A stretch of 64,000 nucleotides of DNA from Morinoia aosen (lineage: Eukaryota > Arthropoda > Malacostraca > Amphipoda > Talitridae). The notes under the pieces were generated by a model that saw nothing but the letters and a program-made list of their open reading frames with translations, did no database searches and was not told the DNA's origin. Where the stretch lies: the NCBI GenBank assembly GCA_030386875.1, contig CM059575.1:43678859-43742858 (forward strand). The letters run 5' to 3'. The position numbers were made by a program, and so were the translations under genes. Of the stretch, positions 1-11,429 are shown piece after piece; position 1 is the first letter of the stretch; each line of letters opens with the position of its first letter.

Positions 1-600
1 CTGTTCGTACTCCAACATCGACGGATATGCTAATTTAATTTTCTTAGTATAATAGTTATGTTAAGGTGATACAACACTCTCTCCGTCATTGAATGGAAAA
101 CATACTGCAGGATCCCGAGTTATGTAAATATATTGATAATGTCATGCAATTCAACGACGTCTCTTCGAGTGGAATGACATGATATGAATAAAGGCTAAAC
201 CGTCTCAAGGGCTGGTAAATAAGGTAATTAGGATGTGATTATAATTTTCTCATGATTTTGTGGGTGCGGACGAGTAATCAGAGCGCCTAAACTGCAGTGC
301 ACGGCAGTGTGGCGTAAGTCTGATCAAATGTTAACACTCTATTTCTATTTTCTTTGAGTAAGAGCACACGGGATATCGGCCAAGCTGGTAAATCTCTCGT
401 TGTGCATATGTTGTTTCATGTGTACATTAAGTGCGTTAGGGATTTCAGCCTATTTGGTAAATCTCCCGATTTAGCGTACAATATTTGTCTGAATGTTCAT
501 ATAATCTTGCGGCAACGTGGAATAATTTAAATGTGCTGCACTGTCTCTGGGGCTGAGAATCGTATAAAATTTTTATGTCATGTCTATTTTTTGCATTTTT

Positions 601-935
601 GTGTCAGTGATATCACAATGTCAGATCGTCTGAAGAGCCTTTCGGCGTAGTAAGATGTAAAGCTTGACGGGTTGGTAACACTACATTTTGTCTATTTCTG
701 CATTTCTTTGTATGTCGGTATTGTTAGAATGTCGGATCGCTAGAAAAGCCTTCGCGGCCGAGTATAACGTAAAGTTCGATGAGCTGATAGTACCCAATTC
801 ATGTGTAATTTTTCTCTTGTGTGTCGGTGTTGGCATAATGTCTGATCGTTAGAAAAGCCTTCGCGGCAGCGTATAACGTAAAGTTAGACGCCTTGACAAT
901 ACCCAATGTATATGTGTTTTTTTATTGATGCGGAT
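601..935. repeat. Diverged tandem repeat, ~110-bp unit, 3 copies
   Basis: Three consecutive blocks share the order: a GTGTCRGT-like start, a GTCNGATCG core (near 619, 729 and 839), an AGAAAAGCCTTCGCGG-like segment, TAANGTAAAG, and a GGTAACAC or ATACCCAAT-like end. Core spacing is about 110 bp. The copies differ at many positions, so the array is old. No reading frame is maintained through it, so it is not a protein repeat. Confidence 0.7.
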
Positions 936-1566
936 TCGGGATTTTGGCCTAACAGGCAATTCTCCTGCTAGTTCGTACGTCATGAGCAAGAATGTTTTAT
1001 TTTCTTCGAAATATTTAGGTGATTCAACTGATTAGTAACACCGTCGAACGAATTTCGGCTTTGTCTAGAGTTGGTTGAGGATGCCGGAAATTAACTATTT
1101 TATGTATGTAGGTAGAAATTCTTCGCGTAGCTCACCTCCGCCTCACGCAAGGCAGATTTGAAGGAAAGCGAGGAAAATTTCTAAGGTGATCAACCATGTA
1201 ATGCGCTGTCTCTCGAGTACAAATGGACCAGGTTAGACAATTTAACGCGTATTTTACGGAAGGAGATCATTAGCAATTTAACGCGAAACTCAGGGGTCTA
1301 AGTCAGGCTGGTCGACAAGCGGACTGAGAATCAAAACCTGAAGATCTTCGCAAATAAATGTGCTTCATTTTCTACAATTATGATGGAAGAGCTGACGAGC
1401 TCCGACGTGGGAGTCCAACGCGTATTGACGCCGTAATCTACAGGATTTGTCCGCGATTTGACGCAACGAGGATCTACGGAATTTTCCACGAATTCACGTG
1501 ACGCCAAGGATGAATTTTTTATGGAAAAGCTTCAGTAACTTCAATTCTCAGAAGGGGAGCCTCCCC

Positions 1567-1638
1567 AGGATCAGTAGCAAGCCCAGGAGCAGTAGCAAGC
1601 CGAGGATCAGTAGCGAGCCGAGGAGCAGCAAGTAACAA
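1567..1638. repeat. 18-bp tandem repeat, ~3.5-4 copies
   Basis: The unit AGGATCAGTAGCAAGCCC recurs as AGGAGCAGTAGCAAGCCG, AGGATCAGTAGCGAGCCG and a last partial AGGAGCAGCAAG, so neighbours differ by one to three bases. The unit is a multiple of three. A short plus-strand frame starting at an ATG at 1510 reads through it as an R-S/I-S-S-K-P repeat but stops after about 42 codons, which gives no support for a gene. Confidence 0.75.
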
Positions 1639-2226
1639 CAACAACAAGCTGAAGCTAGGCGCGCAGGAGGAGCAACAGCGAGTTTTGTTGGAAGAAAAAT
1701 GTCTACTTTGAATCACAGGATGAAATAATAATTATGAGGAAGAAAACTTGAGGCTGAAAATCACCTCCATTCTTGAGATTGTGTTTTTAGGTGGATTGCA
1801 ACCGAGGAAGCTGAAAGGATGTCTCTGCTTGTAACAAATTCGCCGATTTTTCCGATCTCTAATTTATATGTTTATCTATGTTGATGAATTTGCCGAGGGC
1901 AATTCGAGAATAATATGTCGTGTGTGTTTTATTTGATGCGTGCAAGTTGTCGGATATGTGCGGTATCTTTACTGTGTTCTTTGCTATTTGCGTACTACAA
2001 TAATGTGTGTAAGAAATGCGTTTCAATTATTTAGTGTGTGTCAGGTATTAATGAATTTTTTTTTATAAATGCGTAAACATAGGCGTGTTGCAAAAAGGTA
2101 AACCATGAGGTGAGATGTAGGGATATTTTCATGTCGGGAAAAGCGAAGGGATTGAATAAAGGGGGTGAACATTTTCTAAATTTTTAAACGTAAGGGGTAT
2201 GTCACGGTCATAATTAAAATTAACGG

Positions 2227-2306
2227 GTGAAAATTTGAACCAACTTTGCAAGTTGGCCCAAATTTTTCTGGGGCGATGAGGGTATTGTCCAGAAATACTA
2301 CCCTCA
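2227..2306. promoter_or_regulatory. Pair of adjacent hairpins
   Basis: The first palindrome pairs GAAAATTTGAACCAACTT with AAGTTGGCCCAAATTTTTC around a short loop. The second pairs ATGAGGGTAT with ATACTACCCTCAT across roughly 8 bases. Both sit in the first 110 bases of the possible LTR. Their function is unknown; structured U3 or transcript elements are one reading. Confidence 0.5.
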
Positions 2307-2802
2307 TAAGATTTTGGGAAACATGCCTCGTAACTTCATATTTTTTTTGCAAAAATACTTCACTTTAAGAAAATGTGTAAAAACCGTTATCACTGTTATT
2401 CTTGAGCGTGAGAATGTGGACCAAAGTTTACACGTGTGTGTTAAGGACAATTCTTAACTGTTCGGTCGGAAAAACAAGCGGCGATTGTTTGGGGTATTTC
2501 ACGGTCTCAAGTGCGCGACCAGGCGAGCACAGGAATCGTGAACGAACGACGCACACACGAACACATGCACAAAGCAAGCCGGGGCTTGGAAGGCGTTGGG
2601 CGGATGTGACGTAGTAACAGAGGCCCACACAATCTAAGCGAATCACCGCGCGCCAAAGGTATGACGCAAGAAGGTGTGTCTCAACACGCACCAATGAGAG
2701 TCCCAGACGTCAGAACGAGCAAGAATTCCGCCAATGAGGTTGCAGATGCTGCCTCTGCAGAATGGAAGCGTCGAGAACGATCGAGAAAGAGGGAAGCGAA
2801 AC

Positions 2803-2912
2803 ACATATAAGTATGCGAGATGAAGCCTCGGGAGGAATTTTTTGAACAAACGTGAGAGACTGCGCAAGACGTCTGAGGGTGTTCTACACAATAGGCCAGC
2901 CTCGTCGGCTGG
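2803..2912 (+). promoter_or_regulatory. TATA-like box and downstream GC hairpin
   Basis: CATATAAG near 2803 is followed by a GC-rich 19-base hairpin at 2894-2912 (GCCAGCC with GGCTGGC). This spacing suits a Pol II start with a structured early transcript, as in an LTR R region. There is no expression evidence; the call rests only on motif order. Confidence 0.3.
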
Positions 2913-4021
2913 CCTTATACCCAACTGCAACTTGAAAGTTAATAATTCGAGGCACATAAAATAACGTTGGACGTCGGAAGTCATTGAAGCATCGTCTTAC
3001 AAAGGAAGCCTAATCGAAGTAAACCAGCTCGCATCGGTGATCGTCATGAATAAACACGTCGGAGATTCAACCAAGAGCATTCAACATCTGTGCATCGGGG
3101 TCGAACTCATAGTCAACTTCAGCGGCAGTCGCCAACATTGCAAATGGCAAACAGTTAAGTTCGTCCACCCACAATGCGTAAAGCAACGCGCAAATCTACA
3201 GTGAAGTGGCTTACCATTGAAACTCTTAAGACACGCCAGGCACCACGGCGGCTGTGAATTCGAGTTGGAATGCCGGCGGCACGATGAGGGAGCGGGAGAG
3301 GCATCGCTGCAGCGCGGGCAAGACATCAGCCTACACCTGCAGCAAACCTAAAGCTACGACGCGGAACATCAGCAGTGAGCAACAGCATCGTCAGTGAATG
3401 TCCATCAGTGAATCATTCATTATCAAAAGTGCGAGTGTCATAGTTGTGAGAGCTCTTTTAGGTGGTGATTGAAGTTCAATTTCAGATGTAGAGCAGCACA
3501 CAGATAAGTGCTTTCCAAAGTATCGTGAGGAATCATCTAATTTTATAGGCAACCGATTTATTGTGTCTATTTAGTCGAGGATCGACTTCCCGTTGTATGA
3601 TTCGACACCGTGTCACAATTCCAGGTTAAATCGTGATGTGTTATTCTCGCAAATATCATGATTTGTGTTATTGTGGATGCGTGAATCGTTGTCAACGAGG
3701 GAGTATTTGTAACTTGAAGGCTCGGTAAGCAGCACATTTGTATGATGTCGTGTTTAAATATTGTGGCGGTAGAAACTTACGTATTTTTCATTGACGCCGC
3801 TGTGCCATTTCAAATCATTTCGTTCCCATGCCTTGTATGTTTATCCACGTGTTCATCTCAAAAATAAATGTGTCTTAATCTTTCAAATTCTTTTATTCTC
3901 CATGTCTGGTATACAGGTGTACGCAAGCATAAAGGATAATACTATAACATGTGTGGGGGTTGGAATTCCCTCAGCGTATGGAAAGGGGGTCCTAAACCCA
4001 CCCTCTTCTCTGTATCGCAAC

Positions 4022-5468
4022 ATCCACCACACAACACTGCCGCACCTCCTCCACACAACACAATGCAGCACCTCCTCCACACAACACAATGCCGCACCTC
4101 CACCACACAACACTGCCGCACCTCCTCCACACAACACTATGCAGCACCTCCTCCACACAACACAATGCAGCACCTCCTCCACACAACACAATGCAGCACC
4201 TCCTCCACACAACAAAATGCCACACCTCCTCCACACAACACAATGCAGCACCTCCTCCACACAACACAATGCCGCACCTCCTCCACACAACACAATGCAG
4301 CACCTCCTCCACACAACAAAATGCCGCACCTCCTCCACACAACACAATGCCGCACCTCCTCCACACAACACAATGCCGCACCTCCTCCACACAACACAAT
4401 GCCGCACCTCCTCCACACAACACACTGCCGCACCTCCTCCACACAACACAATGCCGCACCTCCTCCACACAACACAATGCCGCACCTCCTCCACACAACA
4501 CACTGCTGCACCTCCTCCCCACAACACAATGCCGCACCTCCTCCCCACAACACAATGCAGCACCTCCTCCACACAACACAATGCCGCACCTCCTCCCCAC
4601 AACACAATGCCGCACCTCCTCCACACAACACAATGCCGCACCTCTTCCACATAACACAATGCCGCACCTCCTCCCCACAACACAATGCCGCACCTCCTCC
4701 ACACAACACACTGCCGCACCTCCTCCACACAACACAATGCCGCACCTCCTCCACACAACACAATGCTGCACCTCCTCCACACAACACAATGCCGCACCTC
4801 CTCCACACAACACACTGCTGCACCTCCTCCCCACAATACAATGCCGCACCTCCTACACACAACACACTGCCGCACCTCCTCCCCACAACACAATGCTGCA
4901 CCTCCTCCACACAACACACTGCCGCACCTCCTTCACACAACACACTGCTGCACCTCCTCCCCACAATACGATGCCGCACCTCCTCCACACAACACACTGC
5001 CGCACCTCCTCCCCACAACACAATGCTGCACCTCCTCCACACAATACAATGCCGCACCTCCTCCCCACAACACAATGCCGCACCTCCTCCACACAACACA
5101 CTGCTACACCTCCTCCCCACAACACAATGCTGCACCTCCTCCACACAACACAATGCCGCACCTCCTCCACACAACACACTGCCGCACCTCCTCCACACAA
5201 CACACTGCCGCACCTCCTCCCCACAACACAATGTCGCACCTCCTCCCCACAACACAATGCTGCACCTCCTCCACACAACACAATGCCGCACCTCCTCCAC
5301 ACAACACAATGCCGCACCTCCTCCACACAACACAATGCCGCACCTCCTCCACACAACACAATACCGCACTTTCAAAATACAACACAATGCCGCACCTCCT
5401 CCACACAACACAATGCCGCACCTCCTCCACACAAACAATGCCGCACTTTCAAAACACAACACAACAAA
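4022..5468. repeat. 26-bp minisatellite, ~55 copies
   Basis: The unit is 26 bp: CCTCCTCCACACA followed by ACACAATGCCGCA, repeated about 55 times. Common variants are GCAGCA for GCCGCA, CACTG for CAATG, and CTCCCC for CTCCAC. Spacing is almost strictly 26 bases until two degenerate copies near 5365 and 5445 (CTTTCAAAA inserts). The unit has no stop codon in any frame on either strand and 26 is not divisible by three. Each frame therefore cycles through all three phases and yields the same 26-residue repeat, which creates several artefactual open frames of 168-532 codons. The plus strand is almost free of G except in GCCGCA and ATGC. Confidence 0.97.
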
Positions 5469-5699
5469 GCCGCTCTTCCCTCAGCGTCAGAACACGGTGC
5501 CCTACTGCGCTCGTTGCGGTGCTCAAGTCACAATGACTTTTATTTAGATTTGAGTTTCCTTCACATCAGCCGCTCATCACTGCGCACTACAGCGCAGCCT
5601 GTCCTACGCGTGTCTGAATTATGGCGAGACTTGAATTACTCATTATTTTTGTTACAAGGTCGCTGGTGTATCAATTGAGCAATTCAGCTAAGGATCGAT

Positions 5700-6775
5700 C
5701 TCATTATACAAGCTGCCAACTCCCAAAATTTGGAACTAGAAGCAGACCCACAGCGACTCGAAACCTTCCTATGAAATTGAGATCATGGCAATTCGTTCAG
5801 AAAACAAACTGTCCTCATTTCATTCAGAACAATTTTGGGGTGCCTGAAGGATTGATTGTGGGTTCGCGATTGTTTTCTATTTCCAGTAATAATTTCCCTT
5901 CAATCCCTTGTAACGCAGAAATCTCTGTATTTGCAGATGATGTCAAAATTTGCAATGATAAGCTCTGATGCAAAATTAGAGCAGACGCAAATAAAAGCTG
6001 AAAGCCTTCTGACTAACCTAAAATCATGGCCTGACAAAATAATCTCATACTAAAAGATGACAAAACACTGCACATTACATTAAGATCTAAAGAAGTATTA
6101 AAAATTTGGAATCTGACTCTAACGGAATGAAATGATTAAATTCAGCCTACAGAAAAAGTAAAATTAGAAACATTTGGTTTTATAAAATCTCACGCGGAAA
6201 AAACCTGTAACAGAATTCTCGGAAATTTATGTTTTTTCATCGTATAAAAATAAATTCAACGAAAAAGTGAAGTTATTAGAAATTAAATCTTTAGTGTCAT
6301 CGCGTTTTGACTAATGCAACCTAGTATATGGGGGACGTATTTCAATATTTTCAAAGAGAATGACGAAAATAAGTGAAATTCAGTGCCAAGGTGGCATGCA
6401 AAGGCAAATTCAAGAAGTGAGATCAAACAACCTCTCTACTGAATAAATTCATCTGGACTACTATTCAAGAAAGATTCCTCACTCAGAAAAATCAATACCT
6501 ATTTTCCTTTTTACGTCTCCCTCAAAGCAATGCTGATATTGTACAATTCATCCCGCGCCCCCCTATGTAACCAACCAAATGCAAAATTGCAAAAATAATT
6601 ATTTACTCAACTGCAGTTCATCTAACATTGGGCAGAAAGCTATATCAACATTATACGTACGTCTTACTGTGGAACACACTTCCACAGAATATCAAAATCC
6701 ATGAAACAATAAAGTAATTTAAGGCAAAAATTTAGCGATATTTTGCGTCGTAACAATAATTGTGTGATACTGTAC
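5700..6775 (+). pseudogene. Decayed LINE reverse transcriptase and 3' domain
   Basis: Translated fragments in several frames fall in the order of a CR1/Jockey-group RT. A GVPEGLIVGSRLFSIS block (for the family's GVPQGS-LGPLLF) is followed by an ISVFADDVKI block carrying the catalytic FADD near 5927-5946. Next comes a frame change into an EQTQIKAESLLTNLKSW segment, then SLVSSRFD-CNLVYGG near 6290-6330, and finally an LLWNTLPQNIKIHETIK block near 6670-6713, like the LWN-LP motif close to the C-terminus of these proteins. Stops and frameshifts are frequent, so the copy is old and dead. It is too diverged from the 13 and 32 kb LINEs to be called the same family. Confidence 0.8.
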
Positions 6776-9700
6776 ATACTGAAGAAATATCTATGAAATA
6801 CTTTCGTTCATTAAACTTAATTTTGGTCAAAAGTTTTGGTAGTGTATGCATACGATGTGATCACATGCATCCTTGTACGTATTTTGTACATACGCGTAGG
6901 AGTTAATGCAAAATTGCTACCCAAGCGGGTTTCATTTTTCCATAAAAATTTTTTCTATTAACTATCATTTTATCGCGTTACTATACACATCACTTCCGTA
7001 TATTGTGATTGTCAACGTCACGCTTCAGTGAGTGTGTGTAAGTGTTTATAAAAAATCAATTACGAGCTTTATTTGAAGGATGCCCTGAGACTATATTATT
7101 TCAATTCTCCAGAATTAAACATCATTGGTTACTAACGCAAAATCACTAAGCTTATCCGTCAACGTTAATGAAAATGGAGACTTTCGCCTACCCCAAGGAA
7201 TTCTTATCAATGTTCACCTTCTTTTCATATGTGAGCATCGTTTACAAAATCGTGAACTTAGTGCAAAATTTCGTGTTATCCTCAATATTTTAATAAACTA
7301 TTGATATAGCTTTTACTATACCTGTATTGGTTTTAGCATAAATGAATGATCGGTGACTTAATTATTCAATAACCAATGTTGTTTCAAATTTGTTGATTCA
7401 GTTCTGCTGGAAATAAACTTTTTTCTTTCCCCGATTTTTTCCGTCAGCATTATTTAGATAGGAAATACCATCTGTTTGTTGTATGGTTTAAAGCATATTG
7501 TTTAAGGTAGTCACCTGGGACTATTTTGATATGTATGAACAAAAAGATGGTTTCAAATTTCTGCTATGTTGACGATTTAGTTTTGAATACAAAATTATTC
7601 ACTTCCGCATATTTTACGCTCACCATAATTCCCTGATATCGCAAAAGCCAAAGCTCACAAGTGAATGTAAGGTGAGACTGTCAAGAGCGTCTTATTTCGA
7701 TGCGTTACTGCTTTTAGGTTTTCATTACTGCATGTATTTATATCCATCATCAAGCTTAGAATAACTTGACCAAGGAAATACATCATCATGTTTATCTCAC
7801 GAGGTGAACAAATATTATAGAACAGGAATAAAATATTTAAACTCTCATTCGCACAGTTGATCCCGCATCTCAGTCTCAATTTCAGGAGACTGATATAGTG
7901 GACTTGCACTCTGATATTAATTATCTAAAAAAGTTAGTTTCCTATCAAGTTGATTTAAAACTCAGCATTGACTTCAAAAACATATCGCAACATATAGATC
8001 CGTACTCGGTAGACGTACATGGTGTCGTAACAGCTCATGCCAAAATTTGTACAAAAGATTGCAGGTTTCAGACATTCTTCACTGAACTGATCGAGCCTTA
8101 AATTTCACTTACTGCACTGGGGTGCGCTTATTTATTTTCACGAGGCGGCTATGGCCGCCGTACAGCTGCAGTACCTGACCATATTTCGTTCAAGCTACGA
8201 GCATCAAAACTGACCCTCACATCCACATGCATGAGGGATCTAGATAAAAGACACTTAGTTGTAGGAGACAGTTGTAGGAGACACCAAGGGGCAGAGACAC
8301 CTAGGGGCAGGAGACACCCGACGGTAGGGAACACCTCGATATTAGAGGCACTAGCGAGTGATGCCCACAGAGCGGCAGGGCAGGCAACAGCGGCTGGCTG
8401 GCCACGGCGCGCGTACAGCGGCAGCGGCGGCCTTGCAACAGGTTGTGCAACTCGAGCTTGTAAAATTTAGCTTTAAGGACCCACTTCTCGGCCAGCCTGT
8501 ACTGTTGGGAAGACTGCTATTATTACATTGAAATTCAAATTTTAATTTGAATGCAACTAAGTTGTCTTTGCATTGAACACGAGCACTTTTCAAGTTATGC
8601 CGGTGTGAGGAAATGCTTTGAGTTACTGATGACTTTTTTTTCAAACGCCATCCCAAATTTACGAAGATCTGAAAAGTACTTATATGGCGCAGGAGTGTAC
8701 AGCTACATCTATGAAATAACGCAGTCAGGAATCTCTTGCACTTCAGTGAGCTGTTATCGAGTCCATGCAACGTTCGTCGGAGGAGTCATCACGAGAGCGC
8801 TTCTCTCTTTTGTCAGCTTCACAACCAATTGTTTCTGAATGAACCCTGAAAGCCGGTAGATAAATACCACGGAACATTCATAATAGGACGAGTTAGTCGG
8901 TCAGGCATGATCGAAACGATCGTGGCTAGAATGTAAAACTTTTTATCGACACTATAATGCCTGATGTTCAGTTCCTGAATTGAGTGATACCCCAAGTCGT
9001 ATGCAAATGTTACTTTCTTCAGTCCAACTTTGCTGAAGCATAAATAAAAATTAGGCACGCTTTTACAAGCTGTTCAACTACTACCTTTAAATTAGTTGCA
9101 TTTTTATTTCTGTTAATGGCTTAAAACATGAGAATTTTACGAGCGGCGAGCCTATTACTATGCTTGTTAATAGGAGAATTGAGTCTTTACGCCTGTTCTA
9201 ATAAAGCCGACAATAAATAGCGTTCAGACGAGCCTGTAATATTCTAATTGACTGGAGAATAAAAGGCTTGCTAATGGTGCGGAAGTATGCAGCTTCGGCG
9301 AACGCAATTGCAATGTGGACGGCTAATTGTTTATTTATTCATGATATACACGAGAGCGCCTTTCGGCACATGCCTTGTGCGCTGCTGCGACATACCGCCT
9401 TCGTGATCCTTCTCTCCGAGACTTCCTCGGGCAACGTGTTCCTCTCGACGACAATTGAGGCAAATCTTTCAACACGTTCATGGCCATGCATACAATGTCT
9501 ACCTCACTGTTTCCTCTTCACTCTTAATTGAGATTCGAAAACACCCCTTCTAATTGGTAAAGATAGATTAAGAAAAACATGAATTGAAATATTCCTCTGA
9601 AAGTCATCCATTTAACGTGTCTTTTACCCCATATGCATTCATAACTTGAAAACGCTTCATTTTCTATAATTTTCTTTCACGTAGAATAACAGACTAGTTC

Positions 9701-11420
9701 TCCACTCTATGAATGATTGATCAGATATAACTCTGACCGGCTCTTTGTCTTCAGGCAAAATCGTCCGCCTCGCACCCAACTCCCACTGTCCCCAACCCTC
9801 GAGTTACCCCCAGTGACCCCTCTCGGAGGCCCCCTCACGGCTCTCCATAATGTGCCTCTATTTGCGTCGAGAACTGGAGCACCCTGAGGTAGCACGCATA
9901 CCTGACCAGGCTTTTTACCGAGTGCCCTAATGGTCCCGGGCCATGTTAGGCAGCGCTCAACATGCCTCCAATAATTAGAGCTTCAATAATACCCCAGAGA
10001 AGTACAGCAATTAGCTTCCTATATTCCTCGGCTCGATGTTCTCGCCACGCTTGCGCATTGCTTTGCTCTCTGCAGGTCGATGCCCATGCCCTCTTGACAG
10101 GAGAACGATAGCTCGAGTCTGCCAGTGAGACACAGTGTACAACAATAGAGCGATGTGAAAAACTTCATGTGCATTACTGCTCGAGCTGAACTTGATATTT
10201 GTTCTTGCGAGAATTCCCTGGCTGGGTTTGTCACTGGACTGATAGTTTTCGTATATCAGATGCGATATGTACTGTATACATAAGTTGAGGTTGTATGAAC
10301 TTCGCACAAAATCACGCAAGAGGAAGCACGAGCTTCATTCTTTATAGCCCGTACCACTTTCTATAGCGGGATCTCAAGTACACTACAATGTTTCATGAAA
10401 AGCCATTCTTTCGTTGCGTGGCAAGCCGAAATATGTTTTAAATCAAATACTCGCGAGGAAATTGAGTAATTACCTAAAATCTTTAATTCCTCTTCCAAAT
10501 TTGCGAGCTTTGAGTGAAAATTTAACGCAATCATTCAAGTTGCATTTTGTTTTCACTTTCGGAACGTCTTGAGAGATATACACCGTAATAATTTATTTAA
10601 GGAGGGCCCCGACCGCGAGGTAAGTTCAAGAATATTTTTAAAGACGCAAGTTGTCTTCCGCTCATTTTCCCAAAATTATTAAAAGAAATCCCTTCGGGCA
10701 TTTCAAACGATGTTTTTTACATCGAGCACTTAGTTTTTCAGCTATACGTTCAAGTTTAGTGAGACACTCGTGAGTTGAAATACATACAATTTCAGAGTAG
10801 AAACATGGCATGGAAATAAGCAGAACAAATTGCTAGACCAATTTCCTTAAACTCCTGCCCTTGCTCTCGGAAACATGCAGGACTGCCATGCCAACGATCT
10901 CTGCCAAACTTTACGAGTGTAAGCAACTTAAAGCGAACACTGCCGATTTTTTGTCCGTCGTACTTGCACTGACTGAAGCACAATAGGCGTGTGAGAAACA
11001 GGATTGCTTCTAAGATCCAGCTCTGGTTTGAGCTACTTCTTACTGTACCACCCCAGAAAACTGAATGTTTATTGCACTTCTGTTATGCGCGTCTCCACAA
11101 ACACAGCACGACTGTCAGTTTCCCAACTCTTGTCAGACCATCTCGCGAGTACGTTCGTGAGTTTACTGCAAGACGTGAATCCATATTTTTTTTTACAAAA
11201 GGAAAGGGTGTTAGTAAGCCATAGTAAAGAGGAGAAAGAAACACTCAGTTTCTATTTAGAGTATTTTTCTTAGACCAAATGGCTAGGAATAACGTGTATT
11301 GGCGAAAATTGTTATAAAGCTCGTTCTCAGTACAAACGTTATATTACATAGTTGATTTAGTATCTGTTCCTCATCCGACGTAATTTAGCATTCTCTTTCT
11401 CAAGGAGCATATCTTTACAG
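6776..11420. other. No recognisable gene
   Basis: Open frames are all under 140 codons and none matches a protein family I recognise. The base composition is AT-rich, with a more GC-rich patch at about 8150-8460 that holds short purine-rich repeats. No splice-linked set of conserved exons was seen. Confidence 0.5.
8255..8335. repeat. Short degenerate purine-rich tandem repeat
   Basis: GTTGTAGGAGACA occurs twice in a row, then AGGGGCAGAGACACC and AGGGGCAGGAGACACC and a weaker GGTAGGGAACACC follow. These are about five degenerate copies of a 13-18 base GGGGCAGGAGACACC-like unit inside a locally GC-rich segment. No function is evident. Confidence 0.5.
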
Positions 11421-11429
11421 ACTGAATAG

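Larger units (their letters stand above)
1..2199. other. Non-coding repeat-rich stretch upstream of a possible LTR
   Basis: No open frame here resembles a known protein. The stretch contains a diverged 110-bp tandem repeat and an 18-bp tandem repeat, annotated separately. A short motif of the type GGGAT-T-GCC...GGTAAATCTC recurs near 370, 439 and 949, so the region is repetitive beyond those arrays. If the LTR called at 2200-3617 is real, this stretch could be the non-coding 3' internal part of that element, but no gag, protease, RT or integrase remnant was seen. Confidence 0.4.
2200..3617 (+). mobile_element. Possible solo or terminal LTR (TGTCACGG...CCGTGTCACA)
   Basis: The segment starts TGTCACGG and ends CCGTGTCACA, near-inverted ends of the TG...CA type. 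Just before it lies a purine-biased GTAAGGGG. Inside, in the order expected for U3-R-U5, are two hairpins (about 2227-2266 and 2275-2306), a TATA-like CATATAAG near 2803, a GCCAGCC-CGTC-GGCTGGC hairpin at 2894-2912 just downstream, and AATAAA near 3049. No convincing primer-binding site follows the 3' end, and no second copy lies in the window, so neither a target-site duplication nor LTR identity could be used. A non-LTR explanation, such as a host promoter region, remains possible. Confidence 0.35.

Noticed and set aside
3791-5678. Open frames of 168-532 codons on both strands (His/Pro/Thr-rich or Cys/Gly/Val-rich)
   Set aside because: They are translations of a stop-free 26-bp tandem repeat. 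Frames exist in all phases on both strands, and the residue order only mirrors the DNA unit.
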